This document shows, piece by piece, positions 53,263 through 62,240 of a stretch of DNA of 64,000 nt (the first letter of the stretch is position 1; every line of letters starts with the position of its first letter). A program made the position numbers and the translations under genes. The DNA is from Roseicyclus sp. (GTDB lineage: Bacteria > Pseudomonadota > Alphaproteobacteria > Rhodobacterales > Rhodobacteraceae). The notes below the pieces were generated by a model. That model was not told the DNA's origin. It did no database searches and saw nothing but the letters and a program-made list of their open reading frames with translations. The stretch is taken from the NCBI GenBank assembly GCA_018401965.1, contig JAGYJU010000008.1, forward strand, positions 1 to 64,000, read 5' to 3'.

Positions 53263-54204
53263 ATGCAAAAACGCCGGATCAACCTGCCGCTGAACCCGTT
53301 GCGGTCCTTTGCGGTGGCGTCGCGCCACAAGACCTTCACGGCGGCGGCCAAGGAATTGGGCGTCAGCCAGGTGGCGATCAGCCGCCAGATCTCGATCCTC
53401 GAGGATTTCCTGAACGTCAGCCTGTTCGAACGCGGCGTGCGCTCGGCCAAGTTGACCGAGGTGGGGCGCGCCTTTGGGCTCGAAATCTCGGGCCTGTTCG
53501 ACGATCTCGAACGCGCGACGCAGCGCATGATCAGCCATGAAACCGAGGGCACGGTGAACCTGCGGGTGCATCCCACGGTGGCGCATCATTGGCTGATGCC
53601 CAAGCTGTTGGATTTCACCCGCCGTCACCCCGACATCCGGGTTCGGTTCGACACGCGGGTGGAACCGCTCGATTTTCGCGGCACCCATCTCGATGTCGCG
53701 CTGCAACTGGGCGTGGGCGATTGGCGCGATGCGCGGTCGCGCAAGCTCTGGGATGAAGAGGTCGACGTGATCTGCAACCAGGCCTACCTGGACCAGATCG
53801 GCGGGCTGACCCGGCCCGAGGATGTCGCCAAGGGCGAATTGCTGCATTCGCGCTATCGCCGGCGGGCGTGGGAATTCTGGGCGCGCGCGGTGGGCGCCGA
53901 CATCGATTTCAACGCGGGCACCGATTTCGAAACCTCGCTCTTGTCGTTTTCGGCGGCAGAGCAGGGCTTTGGCCTTGCGATCGGACAGCTTGGCCTGCTG
54001 GATGACATCATCGCCCAAGGGCGGCTGGTGCGGCCCTTGAACATGCGCATTCCGACCGGCGCGGGGTTCTACGTCATCTGGCCCACCACCACTTCGGTCA
54101 GCGTCAAGACCAAGCGCTTCATCGACTGGTTGCTGGACCAGGTCGGGCAGCCGCACGAGTTCTTCAAATCCACCTCGCTGCCCTCCTCGTCTCTGCCGGG
54201 CTGA
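53263..54204 (+). CDS. LysR-family transcriptional regulator
   Basis: A 313-residue LTTR. The N-terminal helix-turn-helix (LRSFAVASRHKTFTAAAKEL, SQVAISRQISILEDF, SLFERGVRSAKLTEVG) resembles GcvA-type regulators, and the effector domain has HPTVAHHWLMPKLLDFTRRH and AEQGFGLAIGQLGLLDD. It is divergent from the AbrB/D-2-hydroxyacid dehydrogenase pair and followed, 101 bp later, by SDR, PrpD and crotonase genes, so it may control both sides. ATG 53263 is preceded by CAAGGATAACC. Confidence 0.9.
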   Translation: MQKRRINLPLNPLRSFAVASRHKTFTAAAKELGVSQVAISRQISILEDFLNVSLFERGVRSAKLTEVGRAFGLEISGLFDDLERATQRMISHETEGTVNLRVHPTVAHHWLMPKLLDFTRRHPDIRVRFDTRVEPLDFRGTHLDVALQLGVGDWRDARSRKLWDEEVDVICNQAYLDQIGGLTRPEDVAKGELLHSRYRRRAWEFWARAVGADIDFNAGTDFETSLLSFSAAEQGFGLAIGQLGLLDDIIAQGRLVRPLNMRIPTGAGFYVIWPTTTSVSVKTKRFIDWLLDQVGQPHEFFKSTSLPSSSLPG

Positions 54205-54305
54205 CCGGATCAGACCCGCGATTTGCAGAGCCTTACCTCTGATCAGGGCATGGCGTGCCACGGCGCTGTTAAGCTTTGCGCAGGGTGATGGAGGAAGCGA
54301 GAACC

Positions 54306-55094
54306 ATGGGTGAGCGTCTGAAGGGCAAGATCGCGATCGTGACCGGGGCAGGGCAACAGCCCGGCGCCACGCCCGGCAATGGCCGCGCCACCGCGATCCG
54401 CTTTGCACAAGAGGGCGCGACCTGTGTTCTGGTCGACGTCAACGGCGATTGGGCCGAAGAAACCCGCGCGATGATCGGGGGTGATGCCATCGTCATCGCC
54501 GCCGACATCACCAGCGAGCCCGCCTGCCAATCCATCGTGGCGCAGACGCTGGACCGGTTCGGCCGGATCGACATTCTGCACAACAACGTGGGCCAGTCGC
54601 GCGGCGACCGCGCCACCCCCGACCTGGATGCCGATGTCTGGGATCGGCTGATGACGCTGAACCTCAAGTCCATGTTCATGCTGTGCAAGGCGGCCTTGCC
54701 CTCGATGCGCGCGCACCGCGCGGGATCGATCATCAACATTTCGTCCACCGCGTCATTCGCGATGCGTCCGACGGTGACCTACAAGACCTCCAAGGGCGCG
54801 ATCAACACGCTGACCCAGCATGTGGCGGCGGAAAACGCGCATTACGGCATCCGCGCCAACGCGATCCTGCCGGGGTTGATCGACACCCCCATGGCCATCG
54901 AACGCCGCGCGCAGGAAAGCGGCCGGTCGCGCGAAGACATCCGCGCCGAACGCGATGCGCTGGTGCCGATGGGCTACATGGGATCGGCCGAGGATGTGGC
55001 CAATGCCGCCGTCTTCCTGGCCTCGGACGAGGCGAAATATGTCACCGGCGTGCTGTTGCCGGTTGATGGCGGCCTGTTGCTGAAACGAGGGTAG
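54306..55094 (+). CDS. SDR family oxidoreductase
   Basis: A 262-residue short-chain dehydrogenase. The coenzyme loop is enlarged (VTGAGQQPGATPGNGRATAI), with HNNVGQS at ~95, catalytic Ser in NISSTASFAMRP and YKTSK at ~159-163; C-terminus KYVTGVLLPVDGGLLL. The loop type is shared with the SDR at 37095-37895. Three in-frame starts exist; ATG 54306 behind GGAGGAAGCGAGAACC is used. The PrpD gene starts 5 bp after its stop, so these two form an operon. Confidence 0.88.
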   Translation: MGERLKGKIAIVTGAGQQPGATPGNGRATAIRFAQEGATCVLVDVNGDWAEETRAMIGGDAIVIAADITSEPACQSIVAQTLDRFGRIDILHNNVGQSRGDRATPDLDADVWDRLMTLNLKSMFMLCKAALPSMRAHRAGSIINISSTASFAMRPTVTYKTSKGAINTLTQHVAAENAHYGIRANAILPGLIDTPMAIERRAQESGRSREDIRAERDALVPMGYMGSAEDVANAAVFLASDEAKYVTGVLLPVDGGLLLKRG

Positions 55095-55099
55095 CGGGA

Positions 55100-56470
55100 A
55101 TGCAGGGTGACAATCCGCTGATCACGCTGGCACGCGCCGCGCATCGCTGGCAGTCCTGCGATCTGCCGGCGGCCGTGGCCCATGACAGCCGCCGCGCGGT
55201 GCTGGATTGGTTCGGCGCGCTTTTGCCCGGCTGCGTGGAACCCCCGGCACTGGCGCTGTCGCGCGCGCTGGCCTCTGATCGGGGCACCGGCGGGGCCGTG
55301 TCCTATACCGATGGGCTGCGCGGGTCGGCGCGCTACGCGGCCTTGCTGAACGGCACCGCCAGCCACACGGCGGAATTCGACGATATCTACCGCGATGGCG
55401 GCTATCACCCCGGCAGCCCGACGATTTCGGCAGCGCTGGCCGTGGCGCAGGGCCACGGCGCCAGCGCCGAGGATTTTCACCGCGCGGTCATCGCCGGCTA
55501 CGAGGTGGGATGCCGGATCGCCATGGCGCTGCAACCCAGCCATTACCGCGACTGGCACATCACCGCGACCGTGGGCACGATGGGGGCGGCGGTCGCAACC
55601 GCCCTGCTGAAAGGCTGTGAGGCCGACGGTATCGCCCATGCCATCGCCATCGCCTCCAGTTTCGCGGGCGGGCACCAGGAAAACCTGCAAGGTGATGGCC
55701 TGACCAAGCCGCTGCATTGCGGCCATGCCGCCGAGGCGGGGGTGCTGGCCGGGCTGGCCGCTGCCGAAGGGCTGACCGGGTCGCTGAACAGCCTGCACGC
55801 GCCCCATGGCTATGCCGCCGCTGCCAGCGACACGACCGGCAACTGGGCCCATGCGCTTGCAGGCTTGGGCGACTGGACGCCGATTTCGCGCATGACCTTC
55901 AAGAACCACGGCTGTTGCGGGCATATCTTTCCCACGCTCGACGGGCTGCGCGCGCTGCAGGCCCGCCACCCGTTCGGGGCCGATGACGTTGCCCGGATCG
56001 ACGTGCGGGGCTATGGGGCCACTGCCGCCATTTGCGACCGGTTGGATGTGATCACCCCCCGCGACGCGCGGTTCAGCGTGCAATATTGCGCCGCGGCGCT
56101 GTTGGTCACCGGTTCGGTGCGCCTGGCCGCCTTTGCCCCCGATGCCTTGGCGCGGGCCGATCTGCGGGCCTTCATGCCCAGGGTTCACGTGGCCGAGGAT
56201 GCCGCCCTGTCCGCCGCCTATCCCGGTCAGCGGCAGGCGATCCTGCGGGTGGAATTGACCGATGGCACGGTGCTCGATCATCATCAGCCGACGCGTAAGG
56301 GCGATCCGGATGATCCGCTGAGCGATGCGGAGCTGAGTGCGAAATTCGATGAACTTGCCGCAGTGGTGCTGGATGCGGACGCCGCGCAACGCCTGAAGAC
56401 CACCATAATGACCACAGGGGATTTGCCCGGTGCCGTGCCCTTGCGCCCCGTGCAGCGCCCGGCCGCCTAA
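55100..56470 (+). CDS. MmgE/PrpD family dehydratase-like protein
   Basis: A 456-residue protein: AAVAHDSRRAVLDWFGALLPG, NGTASHTAEFDDIYRDGGYHPG, AVIAGYEVGCRIAMAL, HITATVGTMGAAVATALL and the CGHAAEAGVLAGLAAAEGLTG motif are typical of the family, which includes 2-methylcitrate dehydratase, aconitate decarboxylase-like and iminodisuccinate-processing enzymes. The conserved HxxEFDD-like acid cluster and the LH-AAEAG region are intact. In this context dehydration of a tricarboxylate or a 2-hydroxy acid is a fair guess; the exact substrate is unknown. Confidence 0.88.
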   Translation: MQGDNPLITLARAAHRWQSCDLPAAVAHDSRRAVLDWFGALLPGCVEPPALALSRALASDRGTGGAVSYTDGLRGSARYAALLNGTASHTAEFDDIYRDGGYHPGSPTISAALAVAQGHGASAEDFHRAVIAGYEVGCRIAMALQPSHYRDWHITATVGTMGAAVATALLKGCEADGIAHAIAIASSFAGGHQENLQGDGLTKPLHCGHAAEAGVLAGLAAAEGLTGSLNSLHAPHGYAAAASDTTGNWAHALAGLGDWTPISRMTFKNHGCCGHIFPTLDGLRALQARHPFGADDVARIDVRGYGATAAICDRLDVITPRDARFSVQYCAAALLVTGSVRLAAFAPDALARADLRAFMPRVHVAEDAALSAAYPGQRQAILRVELTDGTVLDHHQPTRKGDPDDPLSDAELSAKFDELAAVVLDADAAQRLKTTIMTTGDLPGAVPLRPVQRPAA

Positions 56471-56504
56471 GCGACACGATGCCAAGGATCAGGATAGTTT
56501 GACC

Positions 56505-57323
56505 ATGAAAGACACGATTTCAATTCCCGCCCCCTTGGCCGATTTCATCGAGATCGAGCTGTCCGGCACCATCGCCATCATCCGGTTGAACCGCCCCGAG
56601 CTGCGCAACGCGATCAACGACCAGATGCGGCAGGAATTGATCGCGGCCTTCGACTGGGTCGAACGGGTGCCGGAACTTCGCGCCGTGATCCTGACCGGCG
56701 CGGGCAAGGGGTTTTGTTCCGGCGGTGACATTTCCGGCATGCGTGACCGGCTGGACGCGCCGCAAGACGAGGTGGCGTTCAACGGCTGGCGGCGGCAAAA
56801 ACAGACCCATCGCGGCATCGCGGTGATCCATGGCTGCACCAAGCCGGTGATCGCGGCGATGAATGGCGCGGCCTTTGGCCTTGGGCTTGATATGGCGATG
56901 GCCTGCGATTTCATCATCGCCGCCGATGGCGCCAAGATGTCGATGAGCTTTCTCAAGCGCGGGCTCGTGTCGGATGGCGGCGGCATGTATTTCCTGCCGC
57001 GCCGTGTCGGGCTGTCGCGCGCCAAGGAATTGATCCTGTCGGGCCGGGTCGTGGCAAGTGACGAAGCGCTGCGCATCGGCCTGGTCGACCGCGTCGTGCC
57101 CGCCGAAGACCTGATCGCGGTCGCCTGCGACTGGGCGCGCGAATTGACCCAAGGCTCGCCCGCCGCCGTGGCCCTGACCAAGGAAATCCTCGACAAGACC
57201 TTCGAAAGCTCTGACGAAGAGGTCTTTGCCCTTGGCCGCCAGGCGCAGGCGATCTGTTATACCACCGGCGATCACCGCGCCTCGGTCGAGGCGTTCCTGG
57301 ACAAGGCCGACGGCAAGGGCTGA
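56505..57323 (+). CDS. Enoyl-CoA hydratase/isomerase family protein
   Basis: A 272-residue crotonase: ELSGTIAIIRLNRPELRNAI, oxyanion-hole segment LTGAGKGFCSGGDISGM, second oxyanion strand AMNGAAFGLGLDMAMACDFI and KRGLVSDGGGMYFLPRRVG. The hydratase glutamates are not both present: the first falls at DMAMA (Asp instead of Glu) and the second at Asp in VSDGGG, a pattern seen in isomerases and 1,2-epoxy/hydrolase-like members. Start at 56505 after AGGATAGTTTGACC; 34 bp behind prpD. It may isomerise or hydrolyse a CoA ester made elsewhere in the cluster. Confidence 0.88.
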   Translation: MKDTISIPAPLADFIEIELSGTIAIIRLNRPELRNAINDQMRQELIAAFDWVERVPELRAVILTGAGKGFCSGGDISGMRDRLDAPQDEVAFNGWRRQKQTHRGIAVIHGCTKPVIAAMNGAAFGLGLDMAMACDFIIAADGAKMSMSFLKRGLVSDGGGMYFLPRRVGLSRAKELILSGRVVASDEALRIGLVDRVVPAEDLIAVACDWARELTQGSPAAVALTKEILDKTFESSDEEVFALGRQAQAICYTTGDHRASVEAFLDKADGKG

Positions 57324-57326
57324 GGT

Positions 57327-58529
57327 CTAGGAGATCGCCACGCCCCCGCCCCCGCCCCCGGCGCGGGCGACGCTGCGGATCACGTCCAACAGCGCGGTTT
57401 GCGCGCCCGTGGGCATCCAGTCTGCGCGGTAGGTCAGCCCGATGGCGCGGTCGGGCCAGTCGATGCCGGTATCCAGCCGCGCCAGCAAGCCGCGCGCGAC
57501 CTCGGCCTCGGCCTGTTGTGCGGAAATACAGCCCAAGAACGCGCCCCTGTGCAGCAATTCCCGCATCAGAAGGATCGATCCGCATTCCACGACGGGGTCG
57601 GGCGCGGCCAGGCCGTGATCGCGAAACAGGGCGTCGAACTGCGCGCGCGCGGGCACGCCTTGGCGCGGCACCACCCAGGCCTGCCCCGCCAATGTCGCCA
57701 GCGGAATGGCCACATCCCGCGCCAGCGGGTGATCGGGCCGCGCCAGACAGGCCAGCCGGTCGGAAAACAGGGTTTCTTGTATAACATCCTCGATCGGGGC
57801 GGGGTCGCGCAACGCGCCAAGGATCACGTCGATATCGCCGCGCCGCAACCCCACCAGCATTTCGTCATAGGGCCCGTCGAACACCGTGACATGGGCGCGG
57901 GGGCGGGCGGCGTGAAACCGCGCCAGGGCTTCGGGCAAGACCACGGACCGCGCCAGCGGCAGCGCCCCCACCACCACACGCCCACCATCGCGCCCGTCGA
58001 ATTCGGCCAGGTCGGCGCTGGCCTGGTCCAGTTCCGCGAATGCCAGCCGGGCCGCCTGTGCCAGGCGCTGCGCCGGGCGGGTGGCCACCATGCCAAAGGG
58101 CCGGCGGTCAAACAGCGCCACGCCCGCATCGCGTTCGATCTGGGTGATGGCGCGGTGAACGCTGGGTTGGGCAAGCCCCAGCGCGCGCGCGGCCAGCGTG
58201 AAATTCTGCGCCTCGGCCATCGCGATCAGGGCGCGCAACTGCGATGCGGTGGCGGTGACGACCAGGCGCGGGGCAACCTGGGCCAGGGCCGTATCCAGCC
58301 GCGCCATGGCGCGTCCCACCCGCTTGGCAAAAACCGCGCCCCGGTCGGTCAGGAAAACCCCCTGCGGCCTGCGGGACAACAATGGCCCGCCCATGCCCTG
58401 TTCCAGCTTGCTCAGGGCCTGGCTGACGGCGGGTTGCGACACCCGGCAGGCGGCTGCCGCCCCCGAGAGGGTGCCGCCCCGCGCAACCGCGAGGAACAGC
58501 CGCAGATGGCGCAGGTTGGCCGCTGTCAC
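57327..58529 (-). CDS. LysR-type regulator with two tandem DNA-binding domains
   Basis: A 400-residue protein, about 100 longer than normal LTTRs. Residues 5-62 are one LysR helix-turn-helix (LRLFLAVARGGTLSGAAAAC, SQPAVSQALSKLEQGM, LTDRG). Residues 95-152 are a second (LRALIAMAEAQNFTLAARAL, AQPSVHRAITQIERDAG, LFDRRPFGM). The periplasmic-binding-like effector domain follows (VVVGALPLARSVVLPEALAR, GLRRGDIDVILGALRD, ECGSILLMRELLHRG) and the chain ends in a Gly-rich tail. GTG 58529 overlaps the upstream gene as GTGA. Its position beside galBCD suggests it is the local GalR-like regulator, with candidate operator 59471-59485. Confidence 0.85.
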   Translation of the reverse strand: MTAANLRHLRLFLAVARGGTLSGAAAACRVSQPAVSQALSKLEQGMGGPLLSRRPQGVFLTDRGAVFAKRVGRAMARLDTALAQVAPRLVVTATASQLRALIAMAEAQNFTLAARALGLAQPSVHRAITQIERDAGVALFDRRPFGMVATRPAQRLAQAARLAFAELDQASADLAEFDGRDGGRVVVGALPLARSVVLPEALARFHAARPRAHVTVFDGPYDEMLVGLRRGDIDVILGALRDPAPIEDVIQETLFSDRLACLARPDHPLARDVAIPLATLAGQAWVVPRQGVPARAQFDALFRDHGLAAPDPVVECGSILLMRELLHRGAFLGCISAQQAEAEVARGLLARLDTGIDWPDRAIGLTYRADWMPTGAQTALLDVIRSVARAGGGGGGVAIS

Positions 58530-59410
58530 AGCCGCGACAGGATGCTGTCCATCCGTCCCTCAAGGTTATCCTCGCCCGGATCGGCGCCAAGCGCCGCCAG
58601 CTTGGCTTGCCACAGTGCTGCGGCCCCGCTCATCGCGCCGGGCAGGCCCAGATCGGCCACGGTGGCCGCCACCTCGTGCATCTCGGCGGCGCGCCTTGCG
58701 CCATGCACCATCATGCGTTCCAGATTGTAGCTGCCGCGTGCGCGCCAATCGATATCGGGGTCAGAGGCGATCAGCGAGGCGATCACCTCCTGTTCCACGC
58801 CGGCGCGGCGCGCGGCGAGGAAACATTCCGCGCTCAGCGCCTCCAGCCCCTTGATCATGACCGAGCGCAGCATCTTGATCGACGAGGCCGTGCCGACCGC
58901 GTCGCCCGCGATCCGGGGCCGCATGCCCAAACTTTCCAGCATGGTTTGCGCGGCCTGCGCGTGCGGCCCTGCGATCAACAAGGGGACCAGGTGCCGCTTG
59001 GGATAGACCGGGGCCATGACCGCGACATCGACGTAACGGCCGCCTGCCGCCTCGATCACCTCGGCGGCGCGCCGCTTGGTGCCCGGCGCGCAGGAATTGC
59101 AATCGAACCACAGCGCGCCATGGGGCAGGTGGGGGGCCGCTGCCTTGGCCGCGACCAGCGCCTGATCGGCAGTCACCACGCAAAACACCGCCTGCACCCC
59201 CGCCAGCGTGGTGGCAGGCGTCAGGCCCGCCGCCACGCCATGGGCGTCGTACTGCGCCAGCATCGAGGCGCGGTGATCGGCCATGTCGGTCTTGATGTCA
59301 TGGGCACGCAGCGTGTCGGGGCGGGCGCTATCCCAACCCGAGACGAAGGCGCGGGCGGCTTCGCCGAACCCGATGAAGGCCAGGGTTTGCAAGGGGGGGT
59401 GATCGGGCAT
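58526..59410 (-). CDS. NAD(P)-dependent oxidoreductase, beta-hydroxyacid dehydrogenase type (DUF1932)
   Basis: A 294-residue protein: NAD motif TLAFIGFGEAARAFVSGW, DCNSCAPGTKRRAAEVIEAAG, catalytic Lys in TASSIKMLRSVMIKGLEAL, and the DUF1932 C-terminal domain with ERMMVHGARRAAEMHEVA. 3-Hydroxyisobutyrate dehydrogenase relatives act on beta-hydroxyacids. ATGs at 59425, 59413 and 59410 are in frame; GGAGAG sits best for 59410. It is divergent from galB and co-translated with the double-HTH LysR gene, so it likely handles an intermediate of the same aromatic-acid route. Confidence 0.82.
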   Translation of the reverse strand: MPDHPPLQTLAFIGFGEAARAFVSGWDSARPDTLRAHDIKTDMADHRASMLAQYDAHGVAAGLTPATTLAGVQAVFCVVTADQALVAAKAAAPHLPHGALWFDCNSCAPGTKRRAAEVIEAAGGRYVDVAVMAPVYPKRHLVPLLIAGPHAQAAQTMLESLGMRPRIAGDAVGTASSIKMLRSVMIKGLEALSAECFLAARRAGVEQEVIASLIASDPDIDWRARGSYNLERMMVHGARRAAEMHEVAATVADLGLPGAMSGAAALWQAKLAALGADPGEDNLEGRMDSILSRL

Positions 59411-59470
59411 CATTCTCTCCGTCATGGGTCATGCGACCCTTGCACAGGCCAGCTGTGCCATCCAGCCAGT

Positions 59471-59485
59471 ATAGCAAAATCTTAT
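59471..59485. promoter_or_regulatory. Candidate LysR (T-N11-A) operator between DUF1932 gene and galB
   Basis: ATAGCAAAATCTTAT matches the ATA-N9-TAT / T-N11-A consensus of LysR boxes and is the only AT-rich block in the 156-bp divergent region 59411-59566. It lies 82 bp before the galB start, a usual distance for an LTTR activation site. Confidence 0.45.
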
Positions 59486-59566
59486 GGCTTGTACCGCGCT
59501 TCGGAATTGCCCCGCCCCGCCGGGGCGTGACAGGGTGCGCCATCTCATCCCGCAAGGAGACCGCCC

Positions 59567-60298
59567 ATGTCCGCCCCCAAGACCGCGCTTGTCATATCCG
59601 CCCATGCCGCCGATTTCGTCTGGCGTTGTGGCGGGGCCATCGCGCTGCATGCCGACCTTGGCTACCAGGTCACGGTGGCCTGCCTGTCCTTTGGCGAACG
59701 CGGCGAAAGCGCGAAATTGTGGAAGGATGGCAAGACGCTGGACGAGGTCAAGGCGATCCGCCGCGCCGAGGCCGAGGCGGCGGCCGATGTGCTGGGGGTT
59801 CACCGGCTGGAGTGTTTCGACCTGGGCGATTACCCGCTGCACCTGGAGCGCGACGACAAGTACAGGCTGGTCGATCTGATCCGCGCCGTGCAACCGGCCT
59901 GGATGATGAGCCATAGCCAATATGACCCCTATAACACCGATCACATGTACATGACCCAGGTCGCGCTCGAGGCGCGGATGATCGCGCAGGCCTGGGGCCA
60001 CAACCCCGGCGAACAGGTGCTGGGCGCGCCGCAGCTTTACCTGTTCGAGCCGCACCAGACCGAACAGATGGGCTGGAAGCCGGACCTGTTTCTCGACATC
60101 ACGCCGGTCTGGGACAAGAAGCGCGCCGCGATGGAGCACATGAACGGGCAGGCCCATCTGTGGGACTATTATACCCGCGTGGCGCAACAGCGCGCCAACC
60201 ATTTCAAGCGCAATTCCGGCGGTCAGGCGGGCGGGCGCGATTGCAAATACGCCGAAGGGTTCCAGTCGATCTTTCCGCGCACGGTGGATGAACTTTGA
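59567..60298 (+). CDS. galB: 4-oxalomesaconate hydratase (PIG-L type) GalB
   Basis: A 243-residue PIG-L-fold protein matching Pseudomonas GalB along its whole length: [87 protein letters not shown] and the end [16 protein letters not shown]. GalB hydrates 4-oxalomesaconate to 4-carboxy-4-hydroxy-2-oxoadipate in the gallate and protocatechuate 4,5-cleavage routes. Start follows AAGGAGACCGCCC. First gene of galBCD. Confidence 0.92.
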   Translation: MSAPKTALVISAHAADFVWRCGGAIALHADLGYQVTVACLSFGERGESAKLWKDGKTLDEVKAIRRAEAEAAADVLGVHRLECFDLGDYPLHLERDDKYRLVDLIRAVQPAWMMSHSQYDPYNTDHMYMTQVALEARMIAQAWGHNPGEQVLGAPQLYLFEPHQTEQMGWKPDLFLDITPVWDKKRAAMEHMNGQAHLWDYYTRVAQQRANHFKRNSGGQAGGRDCKYAEGFQSIFPRTVDEL

Positions 60299-60312
60299 AC
60301 GGGGGCAAGGCC

Positions 60313-60984
60313 ATGGGTGTCGTGAAACAGAATATCGACCGGGCCGATGCGTCCGTGATCGCGGGGCTCGGGGCGGCGGGTGTCGCCACGGTGCACGAGG
60401 CGCAGGGCCGGATCGGCCTGATGTCGTCGCGGATGCGGCCCATCCAGATGGACAAGGCCATCGCGGGCAGTGCGGTGACCATTTCCGCGCCGCCGGGCGA
60501 CAACTGGATGATCCATGTCGCCATCGAACAGTTGCAGCCGGGCGATATCATGGTTCTGGCCCCCACCGCGCCCTGCGACATGGGGTATTTCGGTGATCTG
60601 CTGGCCACATCGGCCCTGGCGCGGGGGTGTCGCGCGCTGGTGATCGACGCGGGCGTGCGCGATCTGCGCGATCTGCGGGCGATGGGGTTCCTGGTCTGGT
60701 CCACGGCGGTCAGCGCCCAGGGCACGGTCAAGGAAACCGTGGGGTCGGTGAATGTGCCGGTGGTCTGCGCCGGGGCGGCGATCAATCCCGGCGATGTGAT
60801 CATCGCCGATGATGATGGCGTCTGCGTCGTGCGCCGCGAAGATGCGGAAACGGTGCTGGCCGCCGCCAAGGCGCGGCTGGCCGCCGAAGAGGCCAAGCGC
60901 GCAAAACTGGCCTCGGGGGAGCTTGGCCTCGATCTTTACGGCATGCGCGACCGATTGGCGGCCAAGGGTCTGCGCTATGACTGA
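60313..60984 (+). CDS. galC: 4-carboxy-4-hydroxy-2-oxoadipate aldolase / oxaloacetate decarboxylase GalC
   Basis: A 223-residue class II pyruvate aldolase of the RraA fold: [60 protein letters not shown] with the metal/substrate pair in [17 protein letters not shown], and [16 protein letters not shown] with [17 protein letters not shown]. It splits 4-carboxy-4-hydroxy-2-oxoadipate into pyruvate and oxaloacetate and can decarboxylate oxaloacetate. ATG 60313 after GGGGGCAAGG is preferred to 60295. Its stop lies 8 bp inside galD. Confidence 0.92.
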   Translation: MGVVKQNIDRADASVIAGLGAAGVATVHEAQGRIGLMSSRMRPIQMDKAIAGSAVTISAPPGDNWMIHVAIEQLQPGDIMVLAPTAPCDMGYFGDLLATSALARGCRALVIDAGVRDLRDLRAMGFLVWSTAVSAQGTVKETVGSVNVPVVCAGAAINPGDVIIADDDGVCVVRREDAETVLAAAKARLAAEEAKRAKLASGELGLDLYGMRDRLAAKGLRYD

Positions 60985-62044
60985 CGGCATCCCCTGCCTG
61001 TGGATGCGCGGCGGCACGTCCAAGGGGGCATATTTCCTGGCCAGCGATCTGCCCGAAGGGCGGGCCGCGATCGATGATCTGTTGGTGCGCATCATGGGCT
61101 CGCCCGATGCGCGCCAGATCGACGGGATCGGCGGGGCCGATCCGCTGACCTCCAAGGTGGCGATCCTGTCGCCCTCGACCCGGGCGGATGCCGATGTCGA
61201 TTACCTGTTCCTTCAGGTCCATGTCGGCCAGGCGCTGGTCAGCGACGCGCAGGGTTGCGGCAATATCCTGGCTGGTGTCGGCCCGGCCGCCATCGAACGC
61301 GGGTTGGTCGCGGCGCAGACCGGCGAAACGCCGGTGCGCATCCACATGGTCAACACCGGCGAAATTGCGCTGGCCCGTGTCGCCACGCCACAAGCGCGCG
61401 TCAGCTATGACGGCACGGCGCGCATCGACGGGGTGCCGGGCCATCATGCGGGCGTGCCCCTGATGTTCACCGGGCTGCAAGGGTCGATGACCGGCGGCGC
61501 GATGTTGCCCACGGGTCGCGATGTCGACGTGATCGAGGGCATCGCCTGCACGCTCATCGACATGGGGATGCCGATCGTGGTGATGGATGCCGCCGATCTT
61601 GGCCTCACCGGGCGCGAGCCGCGCGAGATGCTGGATGCCGATGCCGCGCTCAAGGCGCGCGTCGAGGCGATCCGGCTTTTGGCCGGGCCGATGATGGGCT
61701 TGGGCGATGTCACCGACAAGACGGTGCCCAAGATGACGCTTGTGTCACCGCCGCAGGCGGGCGGCGCGATTTCCACCCGAAGCTTCATCCCGCATCGGTG
61801 CCACGCCACCATCGGGGTCTTTGCCGCCGTCAGCGTCGCCGCCGCCTGCGTCTTGCCACGGGGGCCTGCGGCGCGGCTGGCGGTCTTGCCCAAGGATGGT
61901 GTCTTTGCCGTGGAACACCCGACAGGGGCCGCCGAGGTGAGGATCGAGCGCGACAGCGCCGGCCATGTCGTGGCGGCGGGCACGGTGCGCACCGCGCGCA
62001 AGCTGATGGATGGGCGGGTGTTTCCGGGGCCGCCGCGCGGTTAG
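60977..62044 (+). CDS. galD: 4-oxalomesaconate tautomerase GalD (PrpF family)
   Basis: A 355-residue isomerase: [59 protein letters not shown] with the catalytic-type Cys, [34 protein letters not shown] and [18 protein letters not shown]. GalD converts the keto/dienol forms of 4-oxalomesaconate so that GalB can hydrate it. Overlaps galC by 8 bp. The relative at 25089-26174 sits in a transporter operon and probably acts on a different unsaturated tricarboxylate. Confidence 0.92.
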   Translation: MTDGIPCLWMRGGTSKGAYFLASDLPEGRAAIDDLLVRIMGSPDARQIDGIGGADPLTSKVAILSPSTRADADVDYLFLQVHVGQALVSDAQGCGNILAGVGPAAIERGLVAAQTGETPVRIHMVNTGEIALARVATPQARVSYDGTARIDGVPGHHAGVPLMFTGLQGSMTGGAMLPTGRDVDVIEGIACTLIDMGMPIVVMDAADLGLTGREPREMLDADAALKARVEAIRLLAGPMMGLGDVTDKTVPKMTLVSPPQAGGAISTRSFIPHRCHATIGVFAAVSVAAACVLPRGPAARLAVLPKDGVFAVEHPTGAAEVRIERDSAGHVVAAGTVRTARKLMDGRVFPGPPRG

Positions 62045-62068
62045 GCCCCGCACGGCCGCCCCGAAGGG

Positions 62069-62236
62069 TCAGCGCCGCACCAGCCGAAGCGCCACCACGG
62101 CGACGGCGGCCACCAAGGCCCCAACGATCAGCGTTTCGCTGCCATGGGGGTGGATATGGGCGGGAACGCCCGTCTCGTGCGCCGTGGCGGGCAGGGCAAG
62201 GGCAAGGGCGGCAAGCGTCGGAAACAAGGTTCGCAT
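62069..62236 (-). CDS. Small His-containing membrane peptide
   Basis: A 55-residue protein: signal-like MRTLFPTLAALALALPATAH, a short histidine-containing ETGVPAHIHPHGSE segment, one membrane helix (LIVGALVAAVAVVAL) and a basic end LRLVRR. Similar tiny proteins occur in Rhodobacterales, often unnamed. ATG 62236 is preceded by GACCC...; it lies just 4 bp from the end of the His-rich gene upstream, in the same direction, so it is probably the last gene of the ureohydrolase operon. A metal-handling role is suggested only by the histidines. Confidence 0.6.
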   Translation of the reverse strand: MRTLFPTLAALALALPATAHETGVPAHIHPHGSETLIVGALVAAVAVVALRLVRR

Positions 62237-62240
62237 GGGG

